DNA of 64,000 nt from Paguma larvata (taxonomy: Eukaryota; Chordata; Mammalia; Carnivora; Viverridae): the NCBI GenBank assembly GCA_030068075.1, contig CM057832.1, positions 76,135,002 through 76,199,001 on the forward strand, given 5' to 3'. The stretch's first letter is position 1, and every line of letters starts with the position of its first letter. Under the pieces are notes generated by a model. It did not search any database, was not told where the DNA came from, and saw only the letters and a list, made by a program, of their open reading frames with translations. A program made the position numbers and the translations under genes. Shown piece by piece: positions 12,711 through 23,618 of this stretch.

Positions 12711-12769
12711 TCCATATGGAAACTGTAGCGTAATACACTTATGTCTCAGAGTCCTAGGACGTCCATATG

Positions 12770-12845
12770 CAAAATTGATAAGATGCTTAATACAGCGCCT
12801 AGCCCATCGAAAGTACCTAAATAGGGGTTGCAATTATTATAGTAT
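12770..12845 (+). mobile_element. MIR 3' fragment
   Basis: aagatgcttaatacagcgcctagc-cat-gaaagtacctaaata matches the MIR tail (cttaatacagtgcctggcacatagtaggtgctcaata). Short and old. Confidence 0.5.
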
Positions 12846-13224
12846 TTTTTATATCACATTGTGAAGTAATGATCCAGTTATTCTTAATATTTCTTCATTA
12901 ATTGGTTTTTGGAAGTTTTGCCTTCTTTCCTTCTTTGGCAATTGAAAAGTAAGATGTTATTTTTTAGTATAAGCTCAGAAATACATGGAAGTCGCTTCCT
13001 AACCACAACCAACCCAGTAGCCTGAAGCAATTCAGTCTTGTTTGTGATTTGGCACCAAGATATTTAAGACAAATTGTGTTTTGAAGCTACACAGGTTCTT
13101 GTTCGTGATGAAAACTTGTATCCACAGTATACTTGTTGCTCAATAGGTAAGCCAAAAGGAAATACTGAGTATAACAGGTAGGCAGTTTACGGAGTAATCG
13201 CCTTGAGTACGTAGATGTATAATG

Positions 13225-13332
13225 GTTAAGGGGTCAGACTACAGGGCTTAAAACACTAGCTCCACTTCTAATTATTTATTTGACTATTTTTTAGAGAAAT
13301 GAAGCTCTGTACTTTCAAAAATAACACCTTGA
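13225..13332 (+). mobile_element. MIR 5' fragment
   Basis: atggttaaggggtcagactacagggcttaaa..ctccacttctaattatttatttgac resembles the MIR head (gtggttaagagc..ggctctg..cagctctgccacttactagctgtgtgac). Diverged. Confidence 0.5.
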
Positions 13333-14571
13333 AAAAGACCTGAACCTAGGTCAATGCAGTTTTGGTTCATAATTGTAAATAATAATAATTTTAAAACGTG
13401 GTAATGTGGTAATGAACTGAAATACAAACAACTTACTGAAATGTGAATATTAAATTTATAAAGAATATCACATATTTAAAGCCAATAGGTTTTGATAAGC
13501 AACAACTATATTGAGCCTTTTTGATTGTCAAAGATAAAACATCTTTGTAAATGATAGATTTGACCTATGACTTTAAATTTGAAGCCATGGAGTAGACTTT
13601 TAAAAACATGATTTTTTTTTTCCATGGAAGTACAACACAGGCAAATTAGTTTTGTTTTCCAACCTTTCCAAAATTTTAATTATTAATTTTACAACAGGAC
13701 AAAATTTGATGCTATGTTTTTGCTCAAATACCCATCAAGGTGTTGCTTTTCTATTTATAGTGGCAGCTATTTGTAATTCCTCTGAAGTTATCTTTGCTAA
13801 CTTAAAAAAGTTAGTGAAGAAATATGGAAAAAGACCTGAATCATGAATTTTCATTTTTCTCCTACAATACCGTTACACTAGAATCATAGCCACTTAGGCC
13901 AAACAATAATATTATGCAACACACCACTGTGTATTTTGACTTATAGACTAATTACCAAAGAGGACAATGATTCTTGCAAAATGTTGTCAATCTTTTAAAT
14001 ATTAGCAGACAGAACTTTATTGTTGCAATCTGAAATTTCCACTTGTTTTGTAGCCAAAATGAGAATGTTCCATGAAGACAGAATATAATAGCATTTGAGA
14101 ACAAATGACCTTACCATTGAAAACAAATATCCACCCTTCTGTAAAGGTAAGAGAGAAATTCTTGAACATCTCTTGCTTGATTTCGAGCTCTGTAACACAT
14201 GGAGTTGCCTCTCAAAAATTTCTCAAGCTCCATAATTATAGTAAAGTATAGTAATAGCTTTGAAGTCTGAGAGGCTAGGACACATGGATTTATATGAAAG
14301 GATGGTTTAGGATGTATGTAAACTGCCAGCACTATGTAAATTGATTTTTAAAAAGTAATCTGCACGGTGCAAAATAAATAAAGCAAAACAATCAAACGTT
14401 TGCAATAAGCAAACCAAAGCAAACAAATACAAAATAAAATAGCTTAGGTAAATTGAGCACTTGCACCAGAATCAGAAGGTAAGGGTTCTAATCTCAGTCC
14501 TGATAAAAGCCAGCTCAGCACCTGAAGCAGGGGATTAGATCGGGTTATCACTGTAGGTTTTCCAGGGATAG
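13333..14571. other. No gene identified
   Basis: AT-rich single-copy sequence. A 64-codon plus frame at 13,652-13,846 and minus frames near 13,995-14,332 are short, unsupported and not called. Confidence 0.45.
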
Positions 14572-14760
14572 GAAGGAAGAAGGGAAGGAAGGAAGGAAGG
14601 AAGGAAGGAAGGAAGGAAGGAAGGAAGGAAGGAAGGAAGGAAGAAGTGAGGGAGGAAGGAAGGAAGGAAGTGAGGGAGGAAGGAAGGAAGTGAGGGAGGA
14701 AGGAAGGAAGTGAGGGAGGGGATAGGGAAGGAAGGAGAGAGAGAAGAAGGGAGGGAAGGA
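14572..14760. repeat. (ggaa)n array with higher-order unit
   Basis: Purine-rich microsatellite on the plus strand: about 15 ggaa units, followed by tandem 20-24-bp units of the form tgagggaggaaggaaggaag. The long minus-strand Ser/Pro/Leu/Phe frames through it (14,444-14,777) are low-complexity artefacts. Confidence 0.95.
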
Positions 14761-15189
14761 AAAACACTTAAAGTCAAATGACTAGCATGTTTGGTTATAG
14801 GTCATAAAGAATCTCCGGGCCACCAAAAGTAAACAAACAAATATAAAACAAAGCAAAACACAGAAAGCAACACAAAGAAATATGAAATCATTGAAACCAA
14901 ACACCCAGTTTCTAATGAAAACAACAAAAATCCAAAAAAACCCAACATATATGAAAGGAAAGAGTAAAGGAACATGATTTTTCTTAAGTTGATAAAACAG
15001 TGAAAGATTATCAATTTGAAGTGTGTGCCATTTTTATTAGTAACTGTCGTGCGGTTTAGGCTGGATCCTTGGTGTGTCCATTGTGAGAAAAGTATTTTGA
15101 TTATGTGTTATATTTAATCAACATGATATAAATGGATTCTTGAAGTTTTATAGTCCCAAGCTGAAATTCTGTATGTCTAATACGATACG

Positions 15190-15325
15190 TCTTATCTCAG
15201 GGATAAAATAGAGATCATACTTTTCCCCACCAGAAATAGTGGATTGACCAGCTGGGGGAATGGATATGAAAATGCCCAGCATACTACGTGGCTCAGAGTG
15301 GATACTCAATAGATATTAAAACTTT
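15190..15325 (+). mobile_element. MIR 3' half
   Basis: atctcagggataaaatagagatcatac then atgcccagcatactacgtggctcagagtggatactcaatagat follows the MIR order (tctgtaaaatggggataata...gtgcctggcacatagtaggtgctcaataaat). Confidence 0.55.
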
Positions 15326-16235
15326 CTTAGCACCATTGCCAATCTTAAACACTGACAGTAAAGCAATCTGGAAATCCGTAATCTAAACAGTGTTCCTCAC
15401 TCAGATTGATTTCACCTAAATGATGTGACACTGTAGCTTTTTTTTATTATGATAAATAATTAATGAAAACATTTGTCATTTCAAAGGAAGTGAATCAGGA
15501 AAAGCATGGAAGTGCAGAAACGCATAATTTCCAGGTATACAGAGTATGACCAAAGAGGAGAGATGCCTTATACAGCTAGGCAAAAAAAAATCTGCATTAC
15601 TTAATAGAGCAGGGAACCAATTAAGAACAGTCCCCTATCCAGTTTAATTAGGCTAACTACAGGTAAGGGAATCCTGTGGTACAGGAAGGAGCATTAGGTG
15701 GTGAATTCTCGCTGCATCTCTTTCATCTATGACCCCTCCACTGTGACAATGTTAAAGATGTGTAGTGCTCGGCTTTCACCCAGGATTGCCCTTTTAATGT
15801 GGGATTTAAATAAATTCACACTTTCATCTTACTAGAAACTGAACTCCCAATGTATCTCAATGCTGTGGAAAGTAACAAATTACTTGTTTTCTTATTTTTT
15901 TTCCCCCAGATTGCCACCAGATTATAGCATACTGGTGTCTAATTTCAGCTTTCGCAAATTGCTATCTTACAAAAATCTGTGTGGTCAATGGAAAAAGAAT
16001 ATCTTACACATTAATCAGGCAGTGTCGAGAGCGAAGCTTTAAAAGACCGCTGAAAGACCAAATCGGAAGTTAGGAAGACTAACTGTGGGTTTCCTTCTCT
16101 GTAGTTTAGCTGTGACTCTGACTTGTTCTTAATTTGCTCTACTCCCACCTTTTCAAAAACACACTCTAGATAAACCTGGAACTTATTTGTTTCCCCTTTA
16201 CATACTGATTTTAGTAATGAACCAATAATAAAAAT
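15326..16235. other. Single-copy DNA, possible conserved block
   Basis: No gene found. Around 15,590-15,830 there are homeodomain-type attaat/taattagg motifs in non-repeat sequence, which can occur in conserved non-coding DNA; conservation cannot be judged from one sequence. Confidence 0.4.
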
Positions 16236-16250
16236 CCACCAGGGGGCAGG
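16236..16250 (+). promoter_or_regulatory. CTCF-like binding motif
   Basis: ccaccagggggcagg fits the CTCF core motif CCASYAGRKGGCRS closely, including the invariant AG and GGC. It is outside any SINE I recognise and sits next to a (ga)n tract. Occupancy is unknown. Confidence 0.6.
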
Positions 16251-16258
16251 AACCTAAA

Positions 16259-16312
16259 AAGAGAAAGAGAGAGAGAAAGAGAATTAGAGAGAAAGAGAGA
16301 GAGAGAGAGGGA
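16259..16312. repeat. (ga)n microsatellite
   Basis: Purine tract of agagagaaaga/gaga units with a short attag interruption. Not associated with a SINE head. Confidence 0.9.
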
Positions 16313-16923
16313 GAGTTCTTCTAGCTGCATCAAATAGATATACGTGTGTGTATATATTTAGATACATATTTTTTTTCCTGGAGTGCAAAACATAAAAGAA
16401 CTAACTCTGCACATTCACGCAACTTGTTGAAGTTAAGACAGAGTTGGTGAGGGTAGAAGATGGGTTATTTATCTGAAATAAGTAAAGACGCTTATGCAGG
16501 CAAATACAGAAAAATGTAAGACCTGGAAGAATATACTGTTTCCCTTTAGCAATTTCAACTTACATTGAATTTCTTAATTGATGTAGACTTTTCAATTTTT
16601 TTTTAAACCGACTTGTCCATCTTTAACGTAAGATATTTTAAAAAGAAGAAATTCTTTTATAGATCTTGGGGAAATTTCAGGAGCAGAAAAACAGGACAGT
16701 ACAGGGATGGAGGGGATTTTGCCGTGAGAACTATCAGTGTCAAAGGGGACAAACTCGCAGGTCATGTTCTTGCTGATGCACTGCTCTTTAAGCAACATTT
16801 ATTCTCTCGCCTTCGCGAATACAGCTGAACACAGGAATTATAAATTCTATCTTAAGATTCTTAGGGGAAATAATTACTACATATTAATTTTAGACAATAT
16901 TCCAAATCATAACATACATGCAC

Positions 16924-16954
<31 letters not shown>

Positions 16955-17579
16955 TATATCTTAAAATAATCTATATCTATGACTTTACCTATAGCCATCT
17001 GTTTATCTAGCTCTTTGAAACATCTCTTTGGTTTTTGTGGATACACAGTAAAGTTATAATACTGGTAAAGATTTTAAAAAGAATGTGTCTTAGAATTTAG
17101 GAACATGGGAGTTAAATCAGAAGAGAGAAAAAAGTATCAAACTCGCCCGTTGTTTTCCGAATGCTCGTTTTTACCTGGCCATATAAATTGCTATTCTCTT
17201 GGGCACAGTTTTCTTTTATCCACACCATTTCAGTGAGTCTTACGCTCCATAGCAGTTACATTTTACTGGTTAAATAAGTTTGTCCGCTGATTTCAGAATG
17301 AAAAAGGTATTTAGAAAGAAATGTGATTCTTACCTGTATGTAAATGCAGAATGTCAACATCAAGGCAACAAGAGATTATGATTTTATAGTCTCTTCAAGT
17401 AATCTCTGATGTGAATCTGAAATGTCTTTGTATCGAATAGTGCAACAATGAATGATACTCCATGGTTAGACATTAGGCATAAGATAATAATCCATGCATT
17501 ACCTCACGTAAGTATATTTTGAAGCCATTCATTTAAAGCAATTTAGCCTTTTCATATCACTTTGCATGTGGAGAGCAAT
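16313..17579. other. Single-copy DNA with (ta)n repeat
   Basis: Contains a (ta)n tract at about 16,924-16,959. Overlapping short frames near 16,592-17,046 on both strands lack recognisable features. No gene is supported. Confidence 0.45.
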
Positions 17580-17720
17580 ATTACTGACATCCATTCATAA
17601 ATTCATTCAAAAAACATTTACTGAGCATCCACTCTACGTACTTAAAATATGCGAGGCATTTTGAAAGGATGCAGAAAATGCGAGACATATTTATGTTTCC
17701 CAAGAAGAAACAGAAATTTA
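17580..17720 (-). mobile_element. Possible L2 antisense terminus
   Basis: ccattcataaattcattcaaaaaacatttactgagcatccactctacgtac resembles the antisense L2 end (attcattcaacaaatatttattgagcacctactatgtgcc). Short; tentative. Confidence 0.5.
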
Positions 17721-17799
17721 GCATAATTTTACACGTTATTACTGAGTGATCCAGGGCAAATGCAAGACCAAGATTTGTGTGATTCGTCTCCTAACACAC

Positions 17800-18240
17800 A
17801 CTCAGGTCTCTGTTTTTTTCTATAGTGAATACCAAATGAGAAGTCCGAGACACATTCTCGGTCAGATGTGATTGTCCGGTTGACTCCTGTAATGCAAATG
17901 ACGGAAGCTCTCCAGTTGTGAGCTAAATGTAAACCATTTTATACACCCATACATACAAATTACTAGCACCACAGGTTGAGAATTTATATCGGAAGAATAT
18001 AGTAATCTGTCAGACCACAGAAACTACATTGTGTGCAAGTGATCGACGGGTTTTCTTGCGATATTGTAATTATCGGTAGCAGAATTGTTTTAAAAGCCTA
18101 CGGTGAAATCTAGGAGGGTAGTCGTACATCTAAAACACACACAACCAAAGATAAAAGTCGATTGATAAAATAAGAGAAGGGAAAATGTCTTGCGTGGAAA
18201 GTCGACAGTCCTAGTGCAGAGAACATTGCAAACATATCAT
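17800..18240. other. CpG-retaining single-copy flank
   Basis: Non-repeat sequence with more CpG than its surroundings (tctcggtc, gtccggtt, atgacgga, gatcgacggg, ttatcggta, gtcgacag). No gene. Left flank of the stronger block at 18,240-18,830. Confidence 0.4.
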
Positions 18241-18830
18241 CATCTATACTGAGTCATAATAATAGGCCTTTCAAATGTTAATAAAAAAGACTTGGGGGCC
18301 CATAAACACCGTTCAACATTTAAGGAGCGTGGTAAATCAGACTGTATTCCTTTTGAAAAGGCTTTATGACGCAGTTGTTTATTCAGCAAAACAAAACTGT
18401 TCCCTGTGTCCGTTAATGAGCCTGGCTTTGTGCTCCGCAGACTTCCGCGGGGCGGACTCCTATTTGGAACCATTTCACACTAATTAGAAATAAGAGAAAA
18501 GGCGGTGTTCCTAAGCGCCACAGCTCTGGGCATCTTTGAACGGCTCTCTCCCAAAATTAACTCGGTTGTAACCCTGCGTGAATAATAGCTTTGCGGCAAC
18601 AGTTTAGAGAAATATATTGTTAATAATTGCCAGCTTGCTGAGCAAAATGCTAGGGCAAATTTTACATAACAGCACAAGACGAAATCGAAAGGTGAGTTTG
18701 TGAAGCTTTGAAAGACACAGCTGGCGGTTCTGTCTTATTTCTAAGACTCCTTTTAGAATGATTTTGAAGAACATCACAAACAGGTAAGATGAAAAAACCA
18801 GGGGCGCTAAACACATGGTTGTTTAATTTT
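18240..18830. promoter_or_regulatory. Candidate conserved non-coding element
   Basis: A repeat-free block of about 590 bp with retained CpGs (tgacgcag, gtccgtta, ctccgcagacttccgcggggcgg, aacggctc, aactcggttg, gctttgcggc, acgaaatcg) inside an otherwise CpG-depleted window. It has dense AT-rich factor-like motifs (actaattag, taataattg) and tgctgagcaaaatgct, which resembles a MAF element. Open frames on both strands are short. Function is inferred, not shown. Confidence 0.4.
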
Positions 18831-19252
18831 AAAAATTATATTTAAGATGTTATTTGTATTGATACCAGGCTCATTGAGTTAACTATCAATAGGCAGTTTT
18901 CCTTTTTCAAAGAACACATATGAATCAAAAACATCGCATTTTAGTTCGATATGTATAAATCCCTAATGAAAAAAATGTAGGCGGTATTTATGGTTAGTAA
19001 GAAGCAGAAATTTTACCAAGTTTCTGAAGTAAAATAGGCCTTAGAATTCATACCTTGTTCATAGCACAGGGATGGGGGGAAAAAAGATAATTTTTTTGAG
19101 AAAGAGAAATGCAAAATACAATATAGGGCTTGGCCTAGCATCAACGAACTGTCAGATAAAGGCAAGAAACAAAAAAACATTTTTAAAAATATGAGAAGGA
19201 TGTCACCCTTTGAAACAAATAACTTATCCCATACGCATATAGGATTCCCTTA

Positions 19253-19498
19253 TTTTTGCATGTTTTTATTCTTGTTTTTCTTTTTTCTCTTAATATTTTA
19301 TTTATTTTTGAAGAGAAAGAGACAGAGTGTGAGCAGGAGAGGGGCAGAGAGAGAGAGAGAGAGACATAGAATCTGAAGCAGGCTCCAGGCTCTGAGCTGT
19401 CAGCACAGAGTCTGACACGGGACTTGACCTCAGGAACCTTGAGATCATCACCTGAGCTAAAGTCAAAGGCTTAACCCACTGAGCCACCCTGGCCCCCT
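19253..19498 (-). mobile_element. SINEC, minus strand
   Basis: Reverse-complement felid SINE with GA body, gaagcaggctccaggctctgagctgtcagcacagag and a head ending cactgagccaccctggccccc. Probable TSD based on tcccttat near 19,245-19,252 and 19,502-19,509. It closes the SINE-free interval that starts at 8,867. Confidence 0.93.
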
Positions 19499-19794
19499 CC
19501 ATTTCCCTTATGAAGCCAGGTTTCTAAAGATTACTGGTTTGGACTGTACAGAGAAAAACAATCTCCCATTCCAAAAAATCTTCTTTCAAAAAAAAAAATC
19601 TTGAAAAGAAATGAAAATTGACAATATAATTTGAAACCCAGTGCAACAGCCTCAAAAAAGTCCTGTTGGCTACAGGGTTATCTTCCAATCCAGCGCAAGG
19701 TAGAGAGAGAAATCGGGTTCTGATCGCTAATACAGCCATGAAATTGAGATTAACAGTAGAGATAGGCTGTTTGCCACAAATTCTCCCATCCCTT

Positions 19795-19995
19795 TTTTAA
19801 AATTAATTTTAATTTTAATTTTTAATATAATTTATTGTCAAGCTGGCTAACAAACAGTGTGTAAAGTGTGCTCTTGGTTTTTGGGGTAGCTTCCCGTGGT
19901 TCGTTGCTTAAATGCAACAGCCAGTGCTCATCCCAACAAGTGCCCTCCTCAGTGCCCATCGCCCAGTTCCCTCTCCCCCACCCCTCCATCTCTTT
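19795..19995 (-). mobile_element. Carnivore L1 3' end, 5'-truncated
   Basis: Antisense 3'UTR: T-rich tail, tttattgtcaagctggctaaca, cagtgctcatcccaacaagtgccctcctca and gcccatcgcccagttccctctcccccacccc. Only the last ~200 bp of a carnivore L1 is present, so it has no coding capacity. Confidence 0.85.
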
Positions 19996-20250
19996 CACCA
20001 AAGAACTTCTTTTCAGGGCTGTCAGGTCCAGTTTTATACAAAGATGAATAAGGATAACCCCTGCCCCAAAGCAGCAAACATTGTTTGTTTAAAAAACAGG
20101 AAAGAAAAAGGAAAATGAATAATTTGCATAATGTACTGTGGAAACACAAAGGGAGTCAATTTTGGAAGTGGAGGGAAGGCAGAACGGCATTAGGAAAAGC
20201 ATCAGAGAGAAAGTGAACTTGCGATGGATCTTGAGATATGAGAGGAGATT

Positions 20251-20321
20251 AGATAGATAGATAGATAGGTAGATAGATATAGATATAGATATATACGAGT
20301 ATGTGTGTGTGTGTGTGTATC
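20251..20321. repeat. (agat)n / (gt)n compound microsatellite
   Basis: agat/agatat units at 20,251-20,295 followed by (gt)n at about 20,300-20,318. Minus-strand frames here are Tyr/Ser/Ile-rich artefacts. Confidence 0.93.
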
Positions 20322-21924
20322 TCCAAAGTTTTTGCAAAAACAGACTTACTTCCAAAGAAATTTCAACCAAAGCTTAATATGAGTAGAATGTAAGTGCACC
20401 AGAAACAAAAGAATGCTTTGGTAAGGAAGAGGTATTGTATTTTACTCTGCGTTTAATTCATACTTTATAGATTATCAGTTTTCTAAATTCAATTCAGTTC
20501 GGATAGTTGTTGCCAATATATGCAATGCTTTATACTATTAAAAACGTATACGCAAATGTGTTGGAATTTGAACTTAAAAGCTTAGGATTAAGTCCAAAAG
20601 ATAGCCTGATGCATGCTAAATGCAGGAAGATTTAAAAGATTGGGAATCTGCCAATGAAGTAAAATTTTATTTTAGCTAGGGATCAAGATATCATTAAGAA
20701 AATGTCAAAATTCACTGTATCAAGTTATGGAGATGTAAGTGTATTTAAAGGTACAAAGGAAAAAGGAAAAAGGAAAGGCCACTGGGGAGAACCTGGAAAT
20801 ATTCTCCCAGGCACAGAAAGACATCATAGTTGGAAGTCAGAAAATGAGAAACAAAAAGCAAGTAGGAATCATTAAAATCACCTAGGTTGCGGGAAGGTGC
20901 ATTCAAACAATAGCACTGACAGAGTTTCACCCTAGAAGATTCTGACTTATTTTGCCTTCAATTAGATCATATCATTAATTTTCCCCCCTTAAATCCTAAT
21001 GTGTAGCCAGGATTGAGAACAAGTTGGCTGGAATTGTTATAGGTCTAATCCTAAAAATGTTAAGAGAAAATCTATTTCCCTAAACAATATAATTTGTAAA
21101 CATTTTAGATACATTTAAAGTGAATTTATTGAAAACACATTGAAAAATTACAAACATCATTGCCCCCTTTGTACCATCCCATTAAAGTTTTCAAAAAGGT
21201 GTTGTGTATAAGATATTAATACAGAGAAAACATTCTCTTTTTTAAGAGGTTAGTCTCTTATTTCCCCTTTTTCTATGCAATTAATACTTCAAATACTGCA
21301 TTTACAGTAAACACTGCCTAGAATTTAATAGTATCCAAACTAACTTAAAATTTTAAAAGAAACAGTGTTTTCTATTAGTCCATTTTGCTCTGATTTTCAT
21401 CTGAAACTGTAATTATTTTGGAAAGTTATTTGGATTGATGCATTTCAATTTAATTGAATGCTGGAGTTGAACCAAATGAGGAAGGACTCTTCCTGCTCTA
21501 AATTTTTCAGGACTAAGAGTCTCCTTCAAGCTCTGGTATATATAGAGAAGCAACCACGTGAAGGTCGTAATTGGAGTTCATTAACAGAGATTTGCAAGTT
21601 TAAGGCAAGGAAACCCTTATCTTGACCTTAAACCTTAAATGCGCATAGCACGCTTATAAAACTAGGTCACAGCTCTTTAAAAGAATCCTATAGGTTTCCC
21701 TGCCATTTTAACAAGTTCATGATAATCCCATTCTTAGGCTAATGAAAAAGACAAAGATTTCAAAATGCTGGAAGGCAGGTCACTACATTTTAGCACATTA
21801 AAACTGTCAAAAAAGTGTCTTCCAAAGTTAGTCCCGTCAGTGAAGGGAAGGTCTACATTAGTTAGTATCCAAAAGGTAAGGTTGTTCTTAGATGTATGTT
21901 AAAGACGGCAGAGTTGCCTGGTGG
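20322..21924. other. Single-copy DNA, no gene recognised
   Basis: AT-rich with no recognisable recent repeat over about 1.6 kb. Nothing beyond short chance frames (for example minus 20,745-20,930). Confidence 0.45.
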
Positions 21925-22130
21925 CAGGTGTGCAAACTCTTGAGGGAAACTGCCTGGGTTCAAATTGTGCCCTCTTTCTTACTAATTGCATTTTGAGCAG
22001 GGAACTTAGCAACTATGTCTCCCTGTATTTTGAGGTTTATAAAAAGCATCTAATTCACAGAGCATAATAGCATAAGAAATAATACATAGTGTCCCGCACC
22101 AAAGCAATCAATACATAGTAGCTGTGTTTT
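21925..22130 (+). mobile_element. MIR SINE
   Basis: Follows MIR order: aactgcctgggttcaaatt, tactaattgcattttgagcagggaacttagcaac, ctccctgtattttgaggt, ...atacatagtagctgtg. One of the clearer MIRs in the window. Confidence 0.75.
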
Positions 22131-22387
22131 TCTCATAGCCCAGCAGAATAAAAAGAATTCATGTAAATCTCATTGGAAGCAAATTTCCCCCAAGGTATGG
22201 TTAAGTATATATAATGTAATTTTTAAAATACATAAAGAAATCTTATATTAAACATTGGTCAATTGCACCCAAGCAATTGGTGCAATTGGTGCAATTTTCA
22301 GACCCAAGAAAAAAATTGCATTTTGACCTTAAAATTACAGTAAAAATATAATGTGGCGGGACATTTTGATAGATTCATTTTCCTTTA

Positions 22388-22550
22388 TTTTTTTTATTTT
22401 TTATTTTTTTATGTAGACTTCTCTATATCTTTATTTTTTTTTATTTTATAATAGTTTATTTTCAAATTGGTTTACATATAACACCCAATGTTCATCCCAA
22501 CACGTGCCCTCTTTAATGTCCGTCACCCAGGGGGGAGAGGGGGTGACGGA
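22388..22550 (-). mobile_element. Carnivore L1 3' end with 5' inversion
   Basis: Antisense L1 3'UTR (tttattttcaaattggtttacatataacaccca, catcccaacacgtgccctc) preceded by two T-rich runs. At its L1-5' side (22,530-22,554) the sequence flips to the L1 sense strand (gggggagagggggtgacggacatt), giving a perfect 14-bp inverted repeat at 22,515-22,528 and 22,541-22,554. A 12-bp TSD, cattttccttta, lies at 22,376-22,387 and 22,551-22,562. Confidence 0.85.
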
Positions 22551-22577
22551 CATTTTCCTTTAAAATATGGCTTCAGG

Positions 22578-22784
22578 GGGCGCCTGGGGGGCTCAGTTGG
22601 TTAAGGGGCCGACTTCAGCTCAGGTCATGATCTCACGGTCTGTGAGTTCGGGCCCTGCGTCAGGCTCTGTGCTGACTGCTCATCAGAGCCTGGAGCCTGC
22701 TTCAGATTCTGTATCTCCCTCTCTGCCCTTCTGCTCATGCTCTGTCTCTATGTCTCTTAAGAATAAATAAACATTTAAAAAAAT
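22578..22784 (+). mobile_element. SINEC, young
   Basis: Near-consensus felid SINE (ggcgcctggggggctcagttgg, gagttcgggcccTGcgtcaggctctg). Perfect 17-bp TSD taaaatatggcttcagg at 22,561-22,577 and 22,785-22,801. Its left TSD overlaps the right TSD of the L1 just upstream by two bases. Confidence 0.97.
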
Positions 22785-23039
22785 TAAAATATGGCTTCAG
22801 GATTGGCAGCTATACCAAAGTGTTATGGTCTTTTTTGTATGATACTGAAAAAGTTATTTAAAGGTAACATTAACCTTGGTCTTTTCCAAATAATTGTATT
22901 ATAATTGAGCTGTTTCTTTAAAATAGACGTAAAAATCAATTATAGATAGGAAATCTGCTTATACTTACATATAATCAAAATGTTCGCAAAATAGGGTTTT
23001 CAGGTTAGAGATTATTGGTCCATAAGAGTATGTAATTCT

Positions 23040-23100
23040 CTGAATGTTTCACTGCTAGTTAATGGCAGGGCTTAGAATAGAAACCAAATTTCTTGGCTTA
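23040..23100 (-). mobile_element. Possible MIR antisense fragment
   Basis: cactgctagttaatggcagggcttagaatagaaacca resembles the antisense MIR core (acagctagtaagtggcagagctgggattcgaacccag). Short; low confidence. Confidence 0.4.
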
Positions 23101-23377
23101 TATAGCTTTGCACTCTTGCATTTATAATTCTTATTAGAGTTTGCAACCATATATTGTGGAAGTAGGAAGATATTATTTTACAAGATATAATTTCCAAATT
23201 AAAATGCTACAGGTACTAATTATATAATGATTTACTAATCATTGAGTTGTTTCTATTATTCTTACATATTTTTGTTATATATAGATAGTTCTAGCTAGAA
23301 GCTAAGAGATTCTAATATGAAACTTGTTAATACATAGAAAAGTGCCCACTTCAACAAAAGGTGCCAAATGTTTACAG

Positions 23378-23409
23378 AGATGATGATGATGATGATGATG
23401 ATGATGATA
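23378..23409. repeat. (gat)n microsatellite
   Basis: About ten gat units, adjacent to but outside the TSD of the SINE that follows. Confidence 0.93.
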
Positions 23410-23423
23410 AAGAAGAAAATGAA

Positions 23424-23610
23424 GGGGCACCTGTGTGGTTTAGTAAATTGAGCATCTGACTCTTGATTTTGGCTCAGGTCATAATCTTGCAGTTTGCGGA
23501 GTCTGCTTGGGAATTCCCTCTGTCCCTCTCTCTGCCCTTTCCCTGCCCACGTGCTCTCTCTCTGTCTCTCACTCAAAATAAATAAATAATCACTAAAAAT
23601 ATATTTTTAA
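23424..23610 (+). mobile_element. SINEC, older subtype, internally deleted
   Basis: Head ggggcacctgtgtggtttag and tail ctcaaaataaataaataat with the central part missing: the text jumps from cttgcagtttgcggagtctgcttggg. TSD aaaatgaa at 23,416-23,423 and 23,611-23,618. Confidence 0.88.
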
Positions 23611-23618
23611 AAAATGAA

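Noticed and set aside
12501..12833. 110-codon minus frame
   Set aside because: Lies mostly in a MaLR LTR; no domain.
14444..14777. 107- and 80-codon minus frames
   Set aside because: Artefacts of the ggaa array.
22515..22554. Hairpin as a transcription terminator
   Set aside because: Explained by inverted L1 sequence; intrinsic terminators of that type are not relevant here.
23378..23409. Regular short repeats as a CRISPR array
   Set aside because: Simple (gat)n microsatellite; no spacers, and the genome is mammalian.
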